In this document: positions 55,358 to 63,455 of the stretch, piece after piece
How positions within the stretch are numbered: position 1 is the stretch's first letter
Layout of the letters: each line of letters starts with the position of its first letter
Source: Desulfofarcimen acetoxidans DSM 771
GTDB taxonomy: Bacteria > Bacillota > Desulfotomaculia > Desulfotomaculales > Desulfofarciminaceae
Assembly (NCBI RefSeq): GCF_000024205.1
Contig: NC_013216.1
Location: 434,001-498,000, forward strand
Reading direction: 5' to 3'
Length of the DNA stretch: 64,000 nucleotides
Made by a program: the position numbers and the translations under genes
Notes under the pieces: generated by a model
The model's database searches: none
What the model saw: only the letters and a program-made list of their open reading frames with translations
What the model was told of the DNA's origin: nothing

Positions 55358-55792
55358 ATGGAAAACTATATAAGTATTGGCAAAGCAGCTAAATATTTAG
55401 GGGTTAGTATTAATACTTTACGTGTTTGGGAAAAGAAAAAGATATTAGTTCCAGAAAGAACTCCTACTGGCCATCGCCGCTATAAAATGTCCCAAGTAGG
55501 ATCCTTTGAGGGCAAAAAATATAGCCGAATTCAAAATACCGTATTTCTCTACGCCAGGGTATCTACGCAAAAACAGGCTGATGCCGGGAATCTTGATCGA
55601 CAAATAGGAAGGCTTACTGAATATGCATCAAATAACAAATATGCTATTCAGGCTGTTTTTCGTGATATTGCCAGTGGTTTAAATGGAAAACGTGGCGGCA
55701 GAGTAGCAAAAAAGCTGTCAAAGGTCATTGAAAGCGAGGTGACTACCAGTGAAGACAACGGCGATGGGAATAATCCTGGAACTGACAGCTAA
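55358..55792 (+). pseudogene. tnpA: IS607 TnpA (serine recombinase) with the second half of its catalytic domain deleted, copy 2
   Basis: About 144 aa. MerR-like HTH (SIGKAAKYLGVSINTLRVWE; PERTPTGHRRYKMSQV) and first part of the recombinase with the active Ser (FLYARVSTQKQADAGNLDRQ). After DIASGLNGKRGGR it jumps in frame to the tail KKLSKVIESEV. The DRLARFG segment (conserved Arg residues) kept by copy 1 is missing. It overlaps tnpB by 44 bases. Confidence 0.85.
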
Positions 55793-57206
55793 ACAGAAAG
55801 AATACATTGATAACCTCATGGATAATTACTGTGCCGCAGTTCGTTGGGCATTTAAAAGACTGCTGGATGGATGGAAAGTACAAGACATTCGTATAACTGT
55901 ACAAGGAAAGTTCAGACTTAACTCCCGGCAGGCTAACGATGCAGTATATGATGCCCAGACCACAATCAAAAGCCAATATAAATTAGTGCAGATGCACTAT
56001 GAAAACGCCAAAGCAAAGGTTGAATTTACAGAAAAGCGTATCGCCAAGGCTAAATCGCTGGCTAAGATTGCCAAACTGCAAAAACGGTTAGAAAAGGAAC
56101 AGCGTAAACTGGCCTTCTGGCAAAATCACCTGGATAACAATACTTTTCCGCCTGTTGTATTCGGAGGAAAGAAGCTCTTTCAAGAACGCTGCAAAGGCAA
56201 TATTACCAGGGAAGAGTGGCAGGAAGTCAGAAGTAACCGTTATCTATCACGGGGAGATAAAACCAAAGGCGGCAACCTAAATACCCGCATATACGAAAGC
56301 CAAGACCAAATCTATCTTGATATAGCCGCCGACCCGGTACAGAAAGGGGAATCCGTTCGGTATAACCGCATAACGGTGCCGATCTATTTAGCTCAAAAGC
56401 CATCGAAAAAGACCGGCAAGATTAACGGTATCAACTACCGGCAAATGGTTTTGGATTATCTTAAAACAGGCAGTGCCTATCAGGTAGAAATCCTCCGCAG
56501 AGACGGTAAATATTACGTCCATGTGAGTATTGAAGAAGAAGTTCCGATGCCATATAACCATAAGGGTGCGTTTGGTGTAGACACCAACCCGGACGGATTA
56601 GGCGTAACCCAGGTAGACTGTCTGGGGCAATACCGGGGCAGTGAATGGCTTGGTCAAGGCGAATGGACTTATGCCAGAACAAAACGGAGAAATAACCAGA
56701 CCTGTGAAATGGCTAAGAAAGTGATCCTCCAGGCTAAAGAAAAAGGTTACGCCCTGGCGGTAGAGGACTTAAAGTTTAAAAATGACAAGTCCGTAACGGC
56801 CAAGTTTAACCGAATGAGTCACAGTTTTGTCTGGTCGAAGTTTCTAAAAGCAGTTGACCGGAGTGCTGCCCGTGAGGGAGTGCCGATATTAAAGGTAAAA
56901 CCGGCTTTTACTTCGGTCATAGGCATCCTAAAATACCAGCACATGTACGGCATAGCTGTTCACGAAGCGGCAGGCTATGTCATAGCCCGGCGTGGCTTGG
57001 GCTTTGATCATGAGAAGATACCCAAGATGTTGCTTGATAAACTGGTTAAAAAGAAACCTGAATTTAAACAAATGGCAAATTGGAAACAATGGTCAGCAGT
57101 TAAAAAGTCTGTGCTGGCCAAGATTAAAAAAATCACGAAAAGGAAGAAGGTGAATAGCCTGGTTTCATGGCAGATTCACCGGAAAAATGTGTTAGGTATA
57201 GGTTAA
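55749..57206 (+). CDS. tnpB: IS607-associated TnpB-like protein without zinc ribbon
   Basis: 485 aa, GTG start. RuvC-I Asp in FGVDTNPDGLGVTQVD, RuvC-II Glu in ALAVEDLKFKNDKSV. The usual Cys4 zinc ribbon is absent: VKPAFTSVIGILKYQHMYGI takes its place. At the RuvC-III position the sequence is AVHEAAGYVIARRGLGF, with His-Glu instead of the common RD. This marks a divergent TnpB-like subgroup whose cutting activity is uncertain. Otherwise intact; copy 1 is a broken version. Confidence 0.85.
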   Translation: MKTTAMGIILELTAKQKEYIDNLMDNYCAAVRWAFKRLLDGWKVQDIRITVQGKFRLNSRQANDAVYDAQTTIKSQYKLVQMHYENAKAKVEFTEKRIAKAKSLAKIAKLQKRLEKEQRKLAFWQNHLDNNTFPPVVFGGKKLFQERCKGNITREEWQEVRSNRYLSRGDKTKGGNLNTRIYESQDQIYLDIAADPVQKGESVRYNRITVPIYLAQKPSKKTGKINGINYRQMVLDYLKTGSAYQVEILRRDGKYYVHVSIEEEVPMPYNHKGAFGVDTNPDGLGVTQVDCLGQYRGSEWLGQGEWTYARTKRRNNQTCEMAKKVILQAKEKGYALAVEDLKFKNDKSVTAKFNRMSHSFVWSKFLKAVDRSAAREGVPILKVKPAFTSVIGILKYQHMYGIAVHEAAGYVIARRGLGFDHEKIPKMLLDKLVKKKPEFKQMANWKQWSAVKKSVLAKIKKITKRKKVNSLVSWQIHRKNVLGIG

Positions 57207-57440
57207 TCCCTTTGCTATAAATTTTGCGGGCGGCACAGTACACGCAGCGAAAGGCTGTTGCCGCAAGTCGGAACCCAGGCGGAGGTAACACCTTCTCCGG
57301 GTAGTACACTCGCTTTAAGCAGTGGCGGGGAAACTCTTTTAGAGGAGACCACCCGGAACATAGGCGAGAGCCTATGGCCTAGCAGTTGAATCCTGTGACA
57401 CTGCCACCCGTTTGTCGGACGGGTGAAAAAACTACTTGTA
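57207..57440 (+). ncRNA. Candidate omega/right-end RNA of the IS607 TnpB
   Basis: About 230 structured, GC-rich bases in otherwise AT-rich DNA. Hairpins include CCCGTTTGTCGGACGGG (near 57407), AGGCGAGAGCCT (near 57362) and CGGAGGTAACACCTTCTCCG (near 57280). No frame. Placed like the guide RNAs of TnpB elements. Confidence 0.6.
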
Positions 57441-57476
57441 GTTTTTAGTAGGTTTTAGAAACCAGGCAGAACAATT

Positions 57477-58658
57477 ATGTGTATACCAATAAGTGTATTG
57501 ACCCGGGAGTTTGAGGGGGAGACTCTCTATAATCAAGGTCTTTCCTATTTCAAAAAGGGGAGTCCATTTAGCCAGGAAGGGATAATAGCTTTAAATGAGG
57601 CCAAGGCCATTTTCAACAGGGCTATTGATTTAGAGCCTGAACTGGCGGATGTCTATTACATGAGAGGAGTTACCACGCTGCAGTTTGTTCACTTCTACAA
57701 CCGCCCGTTTAATAAAGAACAAGAAGGAATGTTTGAAGAAGCGCTAAAAGATTTTGATAAGGCACTGCAGATTAATGAAGATTATTCCATTGCCTATGCG
57801 GGGTTTGGCAATGCCTATGATCGCTACGGAAGCTTTGATGAAGCGATTGGGTGGTACAATAAAGCACTTGAGCGGGAGGCTGAGATCAAAAGCAAATGGG
57901 GTGAGAGTTCTCTGTCTGAAATCTATTTCAGCAGGGGAAGGGCTTATCATCGAACGCTTAAGCATTGCTGCATTCAGGATTATGAGAAGTCATTGGCTTA
58001 TTCTCATATTTACACTCCGATGCATTTGGCAAATGCCTATATTCAGGCTGGGAGATGGGCCGACGCTGCTGCTATGGCCGATAAGTCAGTGGAAGCGGTT
58101 GCGGCTAAAGAGAAAAAAGCGCCATGGGACTACCGGGCATACCTGATCAGGGCAAATTGTTGCTTTAGAGCTCGAAATTATCAGGAGTGTGTGGATGCTT
58201 TGAGATGTGCTTTGGAAATTGCTCCTTTTGTTGATCCGGAAATATTATTGCTTTTGGGAAAAGCGTTCCGGCTCAAGGGATGTGAAGAGGAAGCCTTAAA
58301 TTATTTTAAGCGGGTGATAACAACTTGTGGTGATTTAATTGAAAAACCCAACCAGATGAAACCGGCTTACACCGTGTATAATATTAGGGGCTTGGTTTGG
58401 CTGGAGTTGGAGCAATACCAGGAGGCTATTAATGATTTTTCAAGGACTGTGGAATTAGCACCTGAGTATTATCCTCACGGCCACACGCATTATAAATCGG
58501 AGGGTTTGAAGAATTTGGGTTTGGCTTATTTAGAAGAAGGAAACCGGCAAAAAGCCGGGGAGTGCTTCCAGAAAGCACTTGCTATGGTGGAAGAGCAGGG
58601 CTTGGAGTTAGCCGGCAGAGAAATTAATGAGATTGATGAGATAAAGGCATGGATTTGA
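57477..58658 (+). CDS. TPR-repeat protein
   Basis: 393 aa made of about eight tetratricopeptide repeats (for example AFNRAIDLEPELADVYYMR-like units; DKALQINEDYSIAYAGFGNA; QEAINDFSRTVELAPEYYPH). TPRs form a protein-binding superhelix. No signal peptide. The start is uncertain: the GTG at 57477 has a weak ribosome site, and IS607 ends about 40 bases earlier, so the original 5' end may have been altered. It overlaps the radical SAM gene by 10 bases, so the two are translated together and may form a complex. Confidence 0.85.
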   Translation: MCIPISVLTREFEGETLYNQGLSYFKKGSPFSQEGIIALNEAKAIFNRAIDLEPELADVYYMRGVTTLQFVHFYNRPFNKEQEGMFEEALKDFDKALQINEDYSIAYAGFGNAYDRYGSFDEAIGWYNKALEREAEIKSKWGESSLSEIYFSRGRAYHRTLKHCCIQDYEKSLAYSHIYTPMHLANAYIQAGRWADAAAMADKSVEAVAAKEKKAPWDYRAYLIRANCCFRARNYQECVDALRCALEIAPFVDPEILLLLGKAFRLKGCEEEALNYFKRVITTCGDLIEKPNQMKPAYTVYNIRGLVWLELEQYQEAINDFSRTVELAPEYYPHGHTHYKSEGLKNLGLAYLEEGNRQKAGECFQKALAMVEEQGLELAGREINEIDEIKAWI

Positions 58659-59494
58659 CACTGCAAATTGAGCCTGCCAGAGTATGCAATTTAAACTGTT
58701 CTATTTGCATGAGGCCGAATATCACCGGTTCCCAAAATCGTGTCCTGTCTTTAGAAAACTTTCAGAAAATTTGCGATTCTGCAGTCTCCTCAAAGATGTT
58801 CCGGTATGTTGGCCTGCATGGTTGGGGCGAGCCTCTTTTGAATGAGCAGTTATTTGATATGATCAAGTATGCCGAAGCCGGAGGTCTGTCAACCAATCTT
58901 ACCACTAATGGGAGACTGGTTGGTGAAAGGATGGAAGAAATATTCGCCAGCGGTTTGCAGCAAATTGCTTTTGGTGTATACGATTTGAAGCTGTTAAAAA
59001 AAATAATGCCCATAGTAATGGAATTGCTCAAAAGGAGAGACAGGCATGGCTTAAAAATTCCTAAGATCTATCTTGATATTACTATTTACCGGGAAAACCT
59101 GCATCAAATTCAGGATTTCCTCAGAATTGCTCATGAGCTGGGAACGGATGCGGTTATTTTACACCGTCTTTTCAATGTTTATAATATAAATCCTTCTATA
59201 AAATACATTACGTCTGATGAAGAAACAAAGTTATTTGAAGAGGTTAAAAGGATGGCCCAAAATAGCGCTATCGAGATTTATCTTCCCTCTAAACATTGTT
59301 ATCCTTGTAAGGTTGTTAGATGCAGCATTTTTGTGACGGTCGATGGTGAAGTGACCCCTTGCTGTTTTTTGCCGGAATATCGTCTGGCTAACGCCCTGGA
59401 AATGAGTTTGGCAGAGGTAATTGCTTCCGCGAGTTATAGTAATTTTATATCAAAGATGGCTAAAGGAGCAATCTGTGGGAGTTGTAGATGGTAA
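58649..59494 (+). CDS. Radical SAM/SPASM-type protein
   Basis: 281 aa. CxxxCxxC cluster in RVCNLNCSICMRPN (about residues 13-20) binds the 4Fe-4S cluster that cleaves SAM; YVGLHGWGEPLLNEQLFDMI is the GGEP-like motif (GWGEP). C-terminal Cys residues (CYPCKVVRC, VTPCCFLPE, CGSCRW) form a SPASM-type auxiliary cluster region. Related proteins modify peptides or act on small molecules. No precursor peptide gene was found next to it. Works with the TPR protein, probably as scaffold. Closed by a terminator. Confidence 0.88.
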   Translation: MDLTLQIEPARVCNLNCSICMRPNITGSQNRVLSLENFQKICDSAVSSKMFRYVGLHGWGEPLLNEQLFDMIKYAEAGGLSTNLTTNGRLVGERMEEIFASGLQQIAFGVYDLKLLKKIMPIVMELLKRRDRHGLKIPKIYLDITIYRENLHQIQDFLRIAHELGTDAVILHRLFNVYNINPSIKYITSDEETKLFEEVKRMAQNSAIEIYLPSKHCYPCKVVRCSIFVTVDGEVTPCCFLPEYRLANALEMSLAEVIASASYSNFISKMAKGAICGSCRW

Positions 59495-59505
59495 GTAAAA
59501 AGATA

Positions 59506-59539
59506 AACTCCTGCCTGAGTTTTTGTTCAGGTAGGAGTT
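59506..59539. terminator. Intrinsic terminator
   Basis: AACTCCTGCCTGA pairs with TCAGGTAGGAGTT (one wobble). It ends the radical SAM transcript and overlaps the stop of the small minus-strand frame. Confidence 0.7.
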
Positions 59540-59654
59540 ATGTGGCATAGTGACACTTCAACAATAAATCCATATTTTCTGTAAAGTGATTTATTTTATC
59601 GATCATATCCTGTATATCTTTGATGTAATCAATAAACTCCCTCTGTCGTTTCAT
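59538..59654 (-). CDS. Short HepT/DUF86-like fragment
   Basis: 38 aa: MKRQREFIDYIKDIQDMIDK, then INHFTENMDLLLKCHYAT. Resembles the N-terminal helix of HepT-type toxins (DUF86), normally about 110 aa, so it is probably a truncated remnant. GGTGAGG lies upstream of the ATG. No MntA-type partner is seen. Low certainty. Confidence 0.4.
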   Translation of the reverse strand: MKRQREFIDYIKDIQDMIDKINHFTENMDLLLKCHYAT

Positions 59655-59820
59655 AAAGATACAACCTCACCTAAAATACTACAATGGTCTTGATTATTAT
59701 ACAACATGAGGTTTTTCAGGTATTCCCTAGTGTTAAGTTCCTTCTTTAAATATCTTTGGCGAGCGGGAAGGGGTATCCCGGTTGCCGCTTTTTTGTGTAA
59801 AAAATATTGTTTAGTAAACG

Positions 59821-60309
59821 TTATTCTCCAAATAATTCAGACGCTTTTTGGGCGATGCGCTGTCCAAAAATATAACACAGGCTTTCACCTTGCTCATAGT
59901 GTCCCTTTACCGCCACCGCCCCCAAATGAATGTACGGGCGCCCACAACCGGTGCCGCTGGAATAAACCAGCATTCCTTTGGTGATAAGATGGTCGATAAC
60001 AGTGGAGAGGGCTGTGTGGAAACCTCCTTGCAGACCGTTTGCCGTGGCAAAAACAGCACCCAGCTTACCTCCTAAATTATAATTATGGGATTCATCAAAC
60101 CATTTTTTTAACTGCCAGCAAGTATTGGCAAAATAGGTTGGTGTACCGAAAATTACGGCCTTGCTCTCATTTAAGAAATCGTCGTCAACAGCATCAAGAG
60201 GAAACATCCTCACCTCTACGTTAGGTACAGTTTCCATGCCCGTTTTAACAATATCCGCCATTCTCTGAGTATTACCTGTTTGACTGAAATACAAAATTGA
60301 AATTTTCAT
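59821..60309 (-). CDS. Flavodoxin/WrbA-like NAD(P)H oxidoreductase
   Basis: About 162 aa. FMN phosphate loop SILYFSQTGNTQRMADIV at the N-terminus, VIFGTPTYFANTCWQLKKWF (isoalloxazine loop), GKLGAVFATANGLQGGFHTA. Flavodoxin-like proteins carry electrons or reduce quinones. I chose ATG 60309, directly before the fold; the frame extends to 60351. Single-gene unit. The gap 59655-59820 has no gene. Confidence 0.85.
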   Translation of the reverse strand: MKISILYFSQTGNTQRMADIVKTGMETVPNVEVRMFPLDAVDDDFLNESKAVIFGTPTYFANTCWQLKKWFDESHNYNLGGKLGAVFATANGLQGGFHTALSTVIDHLITKGMLVYSSGTGCGRPYIHLGAVAVKGHYEQGESLCYIFGQRIAQKASELFGE

Positions 60310-60455
60310 TGCCTTTACTAATTCACTCCTTTCTTTACATATTCCCAACAAATTATCTCCTTGTTGAGTAATCAGGGATGATTTGATTGGCCCATTTACA
60401 AATAAATCATATATTATATAATTTCATCCTGTCAACAATTGTTTTTAAGCGATTC

Positions 60456-60484
60456 TTGGCAGGACTCAAGGGGCTTGATATAAT
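60456..60484 (+). promoter_or_regulatory. Near-consensus sigma-A promoter
   Basis: TTGGCA, 17 bases, TATAAT. It points toward the ABC importer genes at 61322, with the IS200 element now in between. Confidence 0.7.
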
Positions 60485-60491
60485 TAACAAA

Positions 60492-60660
60492 AGTTCTGCA
60501 GAAGCAGGCCCCGGGTGCTTGGAAAATATTGGATTAGGTGTGGGCTGAAGCCCACATAGAAACACGGATTTTTTGATTCACAAAATTGATTATTGTTAAG
60601 GATAACATTGAAGTTATAGTAAGGCGCTAAGAAGGCTCCATGGGGGTCTTTTTTTATTTT
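60492..60660 (+). promoter_or_regulatory. Structured leader interrupted by IS200, class unknown
   Basis: Contains the hairpin GTGGGCTGAAGCCCAC (near 60541), a GC-rich segment GCAGGCCCCGGGTGC, and a T-run after GGGGGTC (near 60640). It lacks the cobalamin B12 box, so it is not a standard B12 riboswitch. Probably the original 5' UTR or attenuator of the importer operon. Confidence 0.4.
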
Positions 60661-60664
60661 CAAA

Positions 60665-61280
60665 ATGCCAACTCTAAAGCCTTCGCCTTTATGCGAATAG
60701 CTTTAGCGTGATTATTTTGAGAAGGACAAGGATATCATTCACTTAGAGGTGAATGGTATGACAGAATATAGAAAAAGTAGTCACTCAGTATATGACATAA
60801 GGTATCATTTTGTATGGGTTACAAAATATAGATACAAGGTATTGCGCGATAAAGTAGCATTGAGATTAAGAGACTTGATCAGGCAAAGCTGTCAAAGTAG
60901 TGATATCGTGATATTAAAAGGTAGTGTAGGTAAAGAACACATACACTTGTTGTTAAGTTGCCCACCACATTTGTCACCATCAAAAATTGCTCAATATCTA
61001 AAGGGAAGATCATCGAGATTGCTTCAGGAAGAATTCCCTGAGCTTAAAAAAAGATATTGGGGCCAGCATCTTTGGGCACGAGGTTACTTTTGTGCAACAG
61101 TTGGAGCAGTAACCGATGAAATGATAAGAGAGTATATAGAAAAACAAACGGAAGATGAATTAGAAGAAAATTTTAAGGTTACGACATGAGTTTAGTCACG
61201 GTTTCTTTAGTTGGCTTTAGCCGAAATTAATGACTTTCAGTCATCGACAAACCTACCGGCTTCAGCCGGTAGTCGTTTAG
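60665..61280 (+). mobile_element. IS200 element (tnpA only), complete
   Basis: Left-end hairpin CTAAAGC/GCTTTAG with inner TTCGC/GCGAA (60674-60706); right-end hairpin CTACCGGC/GCCGGTAG (61253-61272). A 200-bp remnant of the same element is at 48895-49094. It separates a promoter and leader from the ABC importer gene. Confidence 0.85.
60758..61189 (+). CDS. tnpA: IS200 TnpA (Y1 HUH transposase)
   Basis: 143 aa. YDIRYHFVWVTKYRYKVL, intact HUH motif in GKEHIHLLLSCPP, catalytic Tyr in EMIREYIEKQTEDEL. ATG 60758 lies behind AGAGGTG; the in-frame GTG 60749 lies at that site. All key residues are present, unlike the IS605-type TnpA at 39209, so this one could be active. Confidence 0.92.
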   Translation: MTEYRKSSHSVYDIRYHFVWVTKYRYKVLRDKVALRLRDLIRQSCQSSDIVILKGSVGKEHIHLLLSCPPHLSPSKIAQYLKGRSSRLLQEEFPELKKRYWGQHLWARGYFCATVGAVTDEMIREYIEKQTEDELEENFKVTT

Positions 61281-61321
61281 TTAATTGGGAGATAGTAAAA
61301 AAAGGAGGAGACACTATCAAA

Positions 61322-62382
61322 ATGAAAAAAATCTCTGCCCTGTTGCTTGCATTGACTCTTCTTCTCGCGCTGTTAACAGGTTGCTCATCCGGGAGCAGCG
61401 TCTCCCCGGAAGCTTCCTCCGTCTCCAATAAGCCCGGCACCCGTACAATAACGGACATGGCAGACCGCAAAGTTGAAATACCGGCGACCATCAACTCCGT
61501 TGCAACAATCGGAGCGACTGCCCGTATGCATAGGGCAACTCCGGTATGCCCTATGCATACGTGAATCATGCCAGATTTTCCAAACTGACGCCGGTAGCTT
61601 CCGGCGGTGCGAGCAGCAAAACATACGAAGAAGCCCTTGCAACACTTCACCCGGACATTATATTTACCAATTCCTCTGATATGGAAACTGTGAATACATT
61701 GCAGCAGAAGCTTAAAATTCCCGTTGTCGTTCTTTCGTACACAGGTATCTTCAGTGACAGCGTTTATAGTGCCCTTACGCTTATAGGCGATATCATGGGA
61801 ACTCAGGAGCGCTGCGCCGAACTGATCACAGCTATGAAGGGATGGCAGAATGATCTCAACAACCGCACTAAGGATATCGCGGATATGGATAAACCCACCG
61901 TATACGCGGGTGCCGTCAGTTTTTCCGGTGGTCATGGAATTGAAGGAACTTACGCGAAATATCCTCCCTTCGTTGCAATAAACGCAAAGAATGTTGCCGA
62001 CGAAACCGGAAAAGACGGATCCATGCTTATTGAGAAGGAGAAGCTCACCGTCTGGAATCCTGACATCATCTTCCTGACTCCCGGCAACATGCAGCTTGTT
62101 AACGATGACTATAAGACAAATCCGAGCTTTTACAGCAACCTGAAGGCTGTTAAAGATGGCAATGTATACTCCCAGATAAATTATAACTATTACGGTTGCA
62201 ATATAGAACTCTCAATAGCCGATGCATATTATGCCGGCATCATCATCTATCCGGACGTATTCTCAGATGTCGACTTCGAAGCAAAAGCTGACGAGATATT
62301 TAAGAAAATGCTTGGCCAGCCCTATATGCAGATACTTAAGGATTCAGGTAACGGTTTTGGCAAGATCGCTATAGGTAAGTGA
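61322..62382 (+). pseudogene. Broken periplasmic binding lipoprotein of a FecCD-type importer
   Basis: The start at ATG 61322 (AAAGGAGGAG upstream) gives a lipoprotein signal (ALTLLLALLTGCSSGS, Cys 21) and TITDMADRKVEIPATINSVA, the usual opening of iron-siderophore/corrinoid binding proteins. At about 61523 a palindrome and deletion shift the frame; it resumes from 61546 (MPYAYVNHARFSKLTPVASG) to the end, with EEALATLHPDIIFTN. About 25-30 residues are missing at the junction (the YAGC/D-type segment). The downstream permease and ATPase are intact, so the importer lacks its receptor. Confidence 0.85.
61523..61561. repeat. Perfect 15-bp inverted repeat at the frameshift in the binding-protein gene
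   Basis: Arms 61523-61537 and 61547-61561 (CGTATGCATAGGGCA and its exact complement), 9-base loop. The right arm is native coding sequence (GMPYAY); the left arm is new, so it appears copied from it in reverse. Confidence 0.95.
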
Positions 62383-63455
62383 TGGCGACAATATTAAATC
62401 TTACTAAAACGCAAAAAACATATCGAGAGTATATACAATTTAAGATAATGGTCATCTTTCTGATGGCCATTATCACAATAGTGGCGGCTCTTTTTGCAAT
62501 TGTTGCCGGTTCTGCCGGTCTGACGATAAAAGAGGTATTGCTTACCTTGATAGGACAAGGAACCGAAATAACCAAAACAGTTGTCCTCAGTCTTCGCCTC
62601 ACCAGAGTGGTGACGTCGATTATTGGAGGAATCGGTCTGGCAGTGACAGGCTGCGCCATGCAGAGCATTCTGCGCAATCCGCTCGCTTCCGCGTCAACAA
62701 TCGGTGTGTCGCAGGGTGCCGCCTTCGGCGCTGCTTTTGCAATCATTGTGTTAGGTGCCGGCGTACAATTTCACACTAATGATGCCGTAACGGTTACGAA
62801 TCCTTATCTTGTATCCGTTTGCGCCTTTGCATTTTCCATGATATCAACCTTCGTGGTTCTCGGACTTTCGAGATTCAAGAAGGTTTCACCCGAAACGATA
62901 ATCCTTTCGGGTGTTGCGTTGAGCGCGCTTTTCGGGGGCGGCACAACGATTATGCAATACTTTGCCGATAACGAGAGTCTGTCGGCAATAGTGTTCTGGA
63001 CTTTCGGAGATATGGGCCGTACATCGTGGAAGCAGATCATAATTATGGCAACCATTGTTTTTTTGGCAACTATCTATTTCTCCTTCAACAGATGGAACTA
63101 CAATGCTCTCGAAAGCGGTGAAAACAGTGCCAAGGGACTCGGTGTCAATGTAGAGTCGATGCGTATTGTCGGAATGACCGTATGCTCCTTTACAGCAGCG
63201 GTAATCGTTTCATTTGTCGGTATAATCAATTTTGTCGGTTTGGTATCTCCGCATCTCATGCGGCGTTTAATTGGTGATGACTATCGTTTTTTACTTCCGG
63301 CCTCTGCTCTAATGGGTGCGTTTATGTTGCTGTTCAGTGATACAGTGGCGCGTTTGGTGGTTTCTCCCGTAGTTCTGCCGATCGGTGCAATCACGTCTTT
63401 CCTGGGAGCTCCGTTATTCCTCTATCTTTTATTCAAGGGGGTCAGGACCAGATGA
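62382..63455 (+). CDS. FecCD-family ABC importer permease
   Basis: 357 aa with about nine or ten TM helices. Family motifs: LRLTRVVTSIIGGIGLAVTG, then CAMQSILRNPLASASTIGVS and FVGIINFVGLVSPHLMRRLI, then SDTVARLVVSP. Imports siderophores, haem or corrinoids with a binding protein and ATPase. ATG 62382 overlaps the stop of the upstream gene (TGATG). The end overlaps the ATPase start (ATGA). Confidence 0.93.
   Translation: MATILNLTKTQKTYREYIQFKIMVIFLMAIITIVAALFAIVAGSAGLTIKEVLLTLIGQGTEITKTVVLSLRLTRVVTSIIGGIGLAVTGCAMQSILRNPLASASTIGVSQGAAFGAAFAIIVLGAGVQFHTNDAVTVTNPYLVSVCAFAFSMISTFVVLGLSRFKKVSPETIILSGVALSALFGGGTTIMQYFADNESLSAIVFWTFGDMGRTSWKQIIIMATIVFLATIYFSFNRWNYNALESGENSAKGLGVNVESMRIVGMTVCSFTAAVIVSFVGIINFVGLVSPHLMRRLIGDDYRFLLPASALMGAFMLLFSDTVARLVVSPVVLPIGAITSFLGAPLFLYLLFKGVRTR

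Larger units (their letters stand above)
55275..57440 (+). mobile_element. IS607-family element, copy 2 (tnpB intact)
   Basis: Same leader as copy 1 (TAACTGTTRCTAGAAAACTA), then tnpA with an internal deletion, a full tnpB, and a structured 230-base tail absent from copy 1. Confidence 0.88.

Noticed and set aside
60492-60660. Cobalamin riboswitch before the FecCD-type importer
   Set aside because: No B12 box or conserved core could be found; kept only as an unassigned leader.
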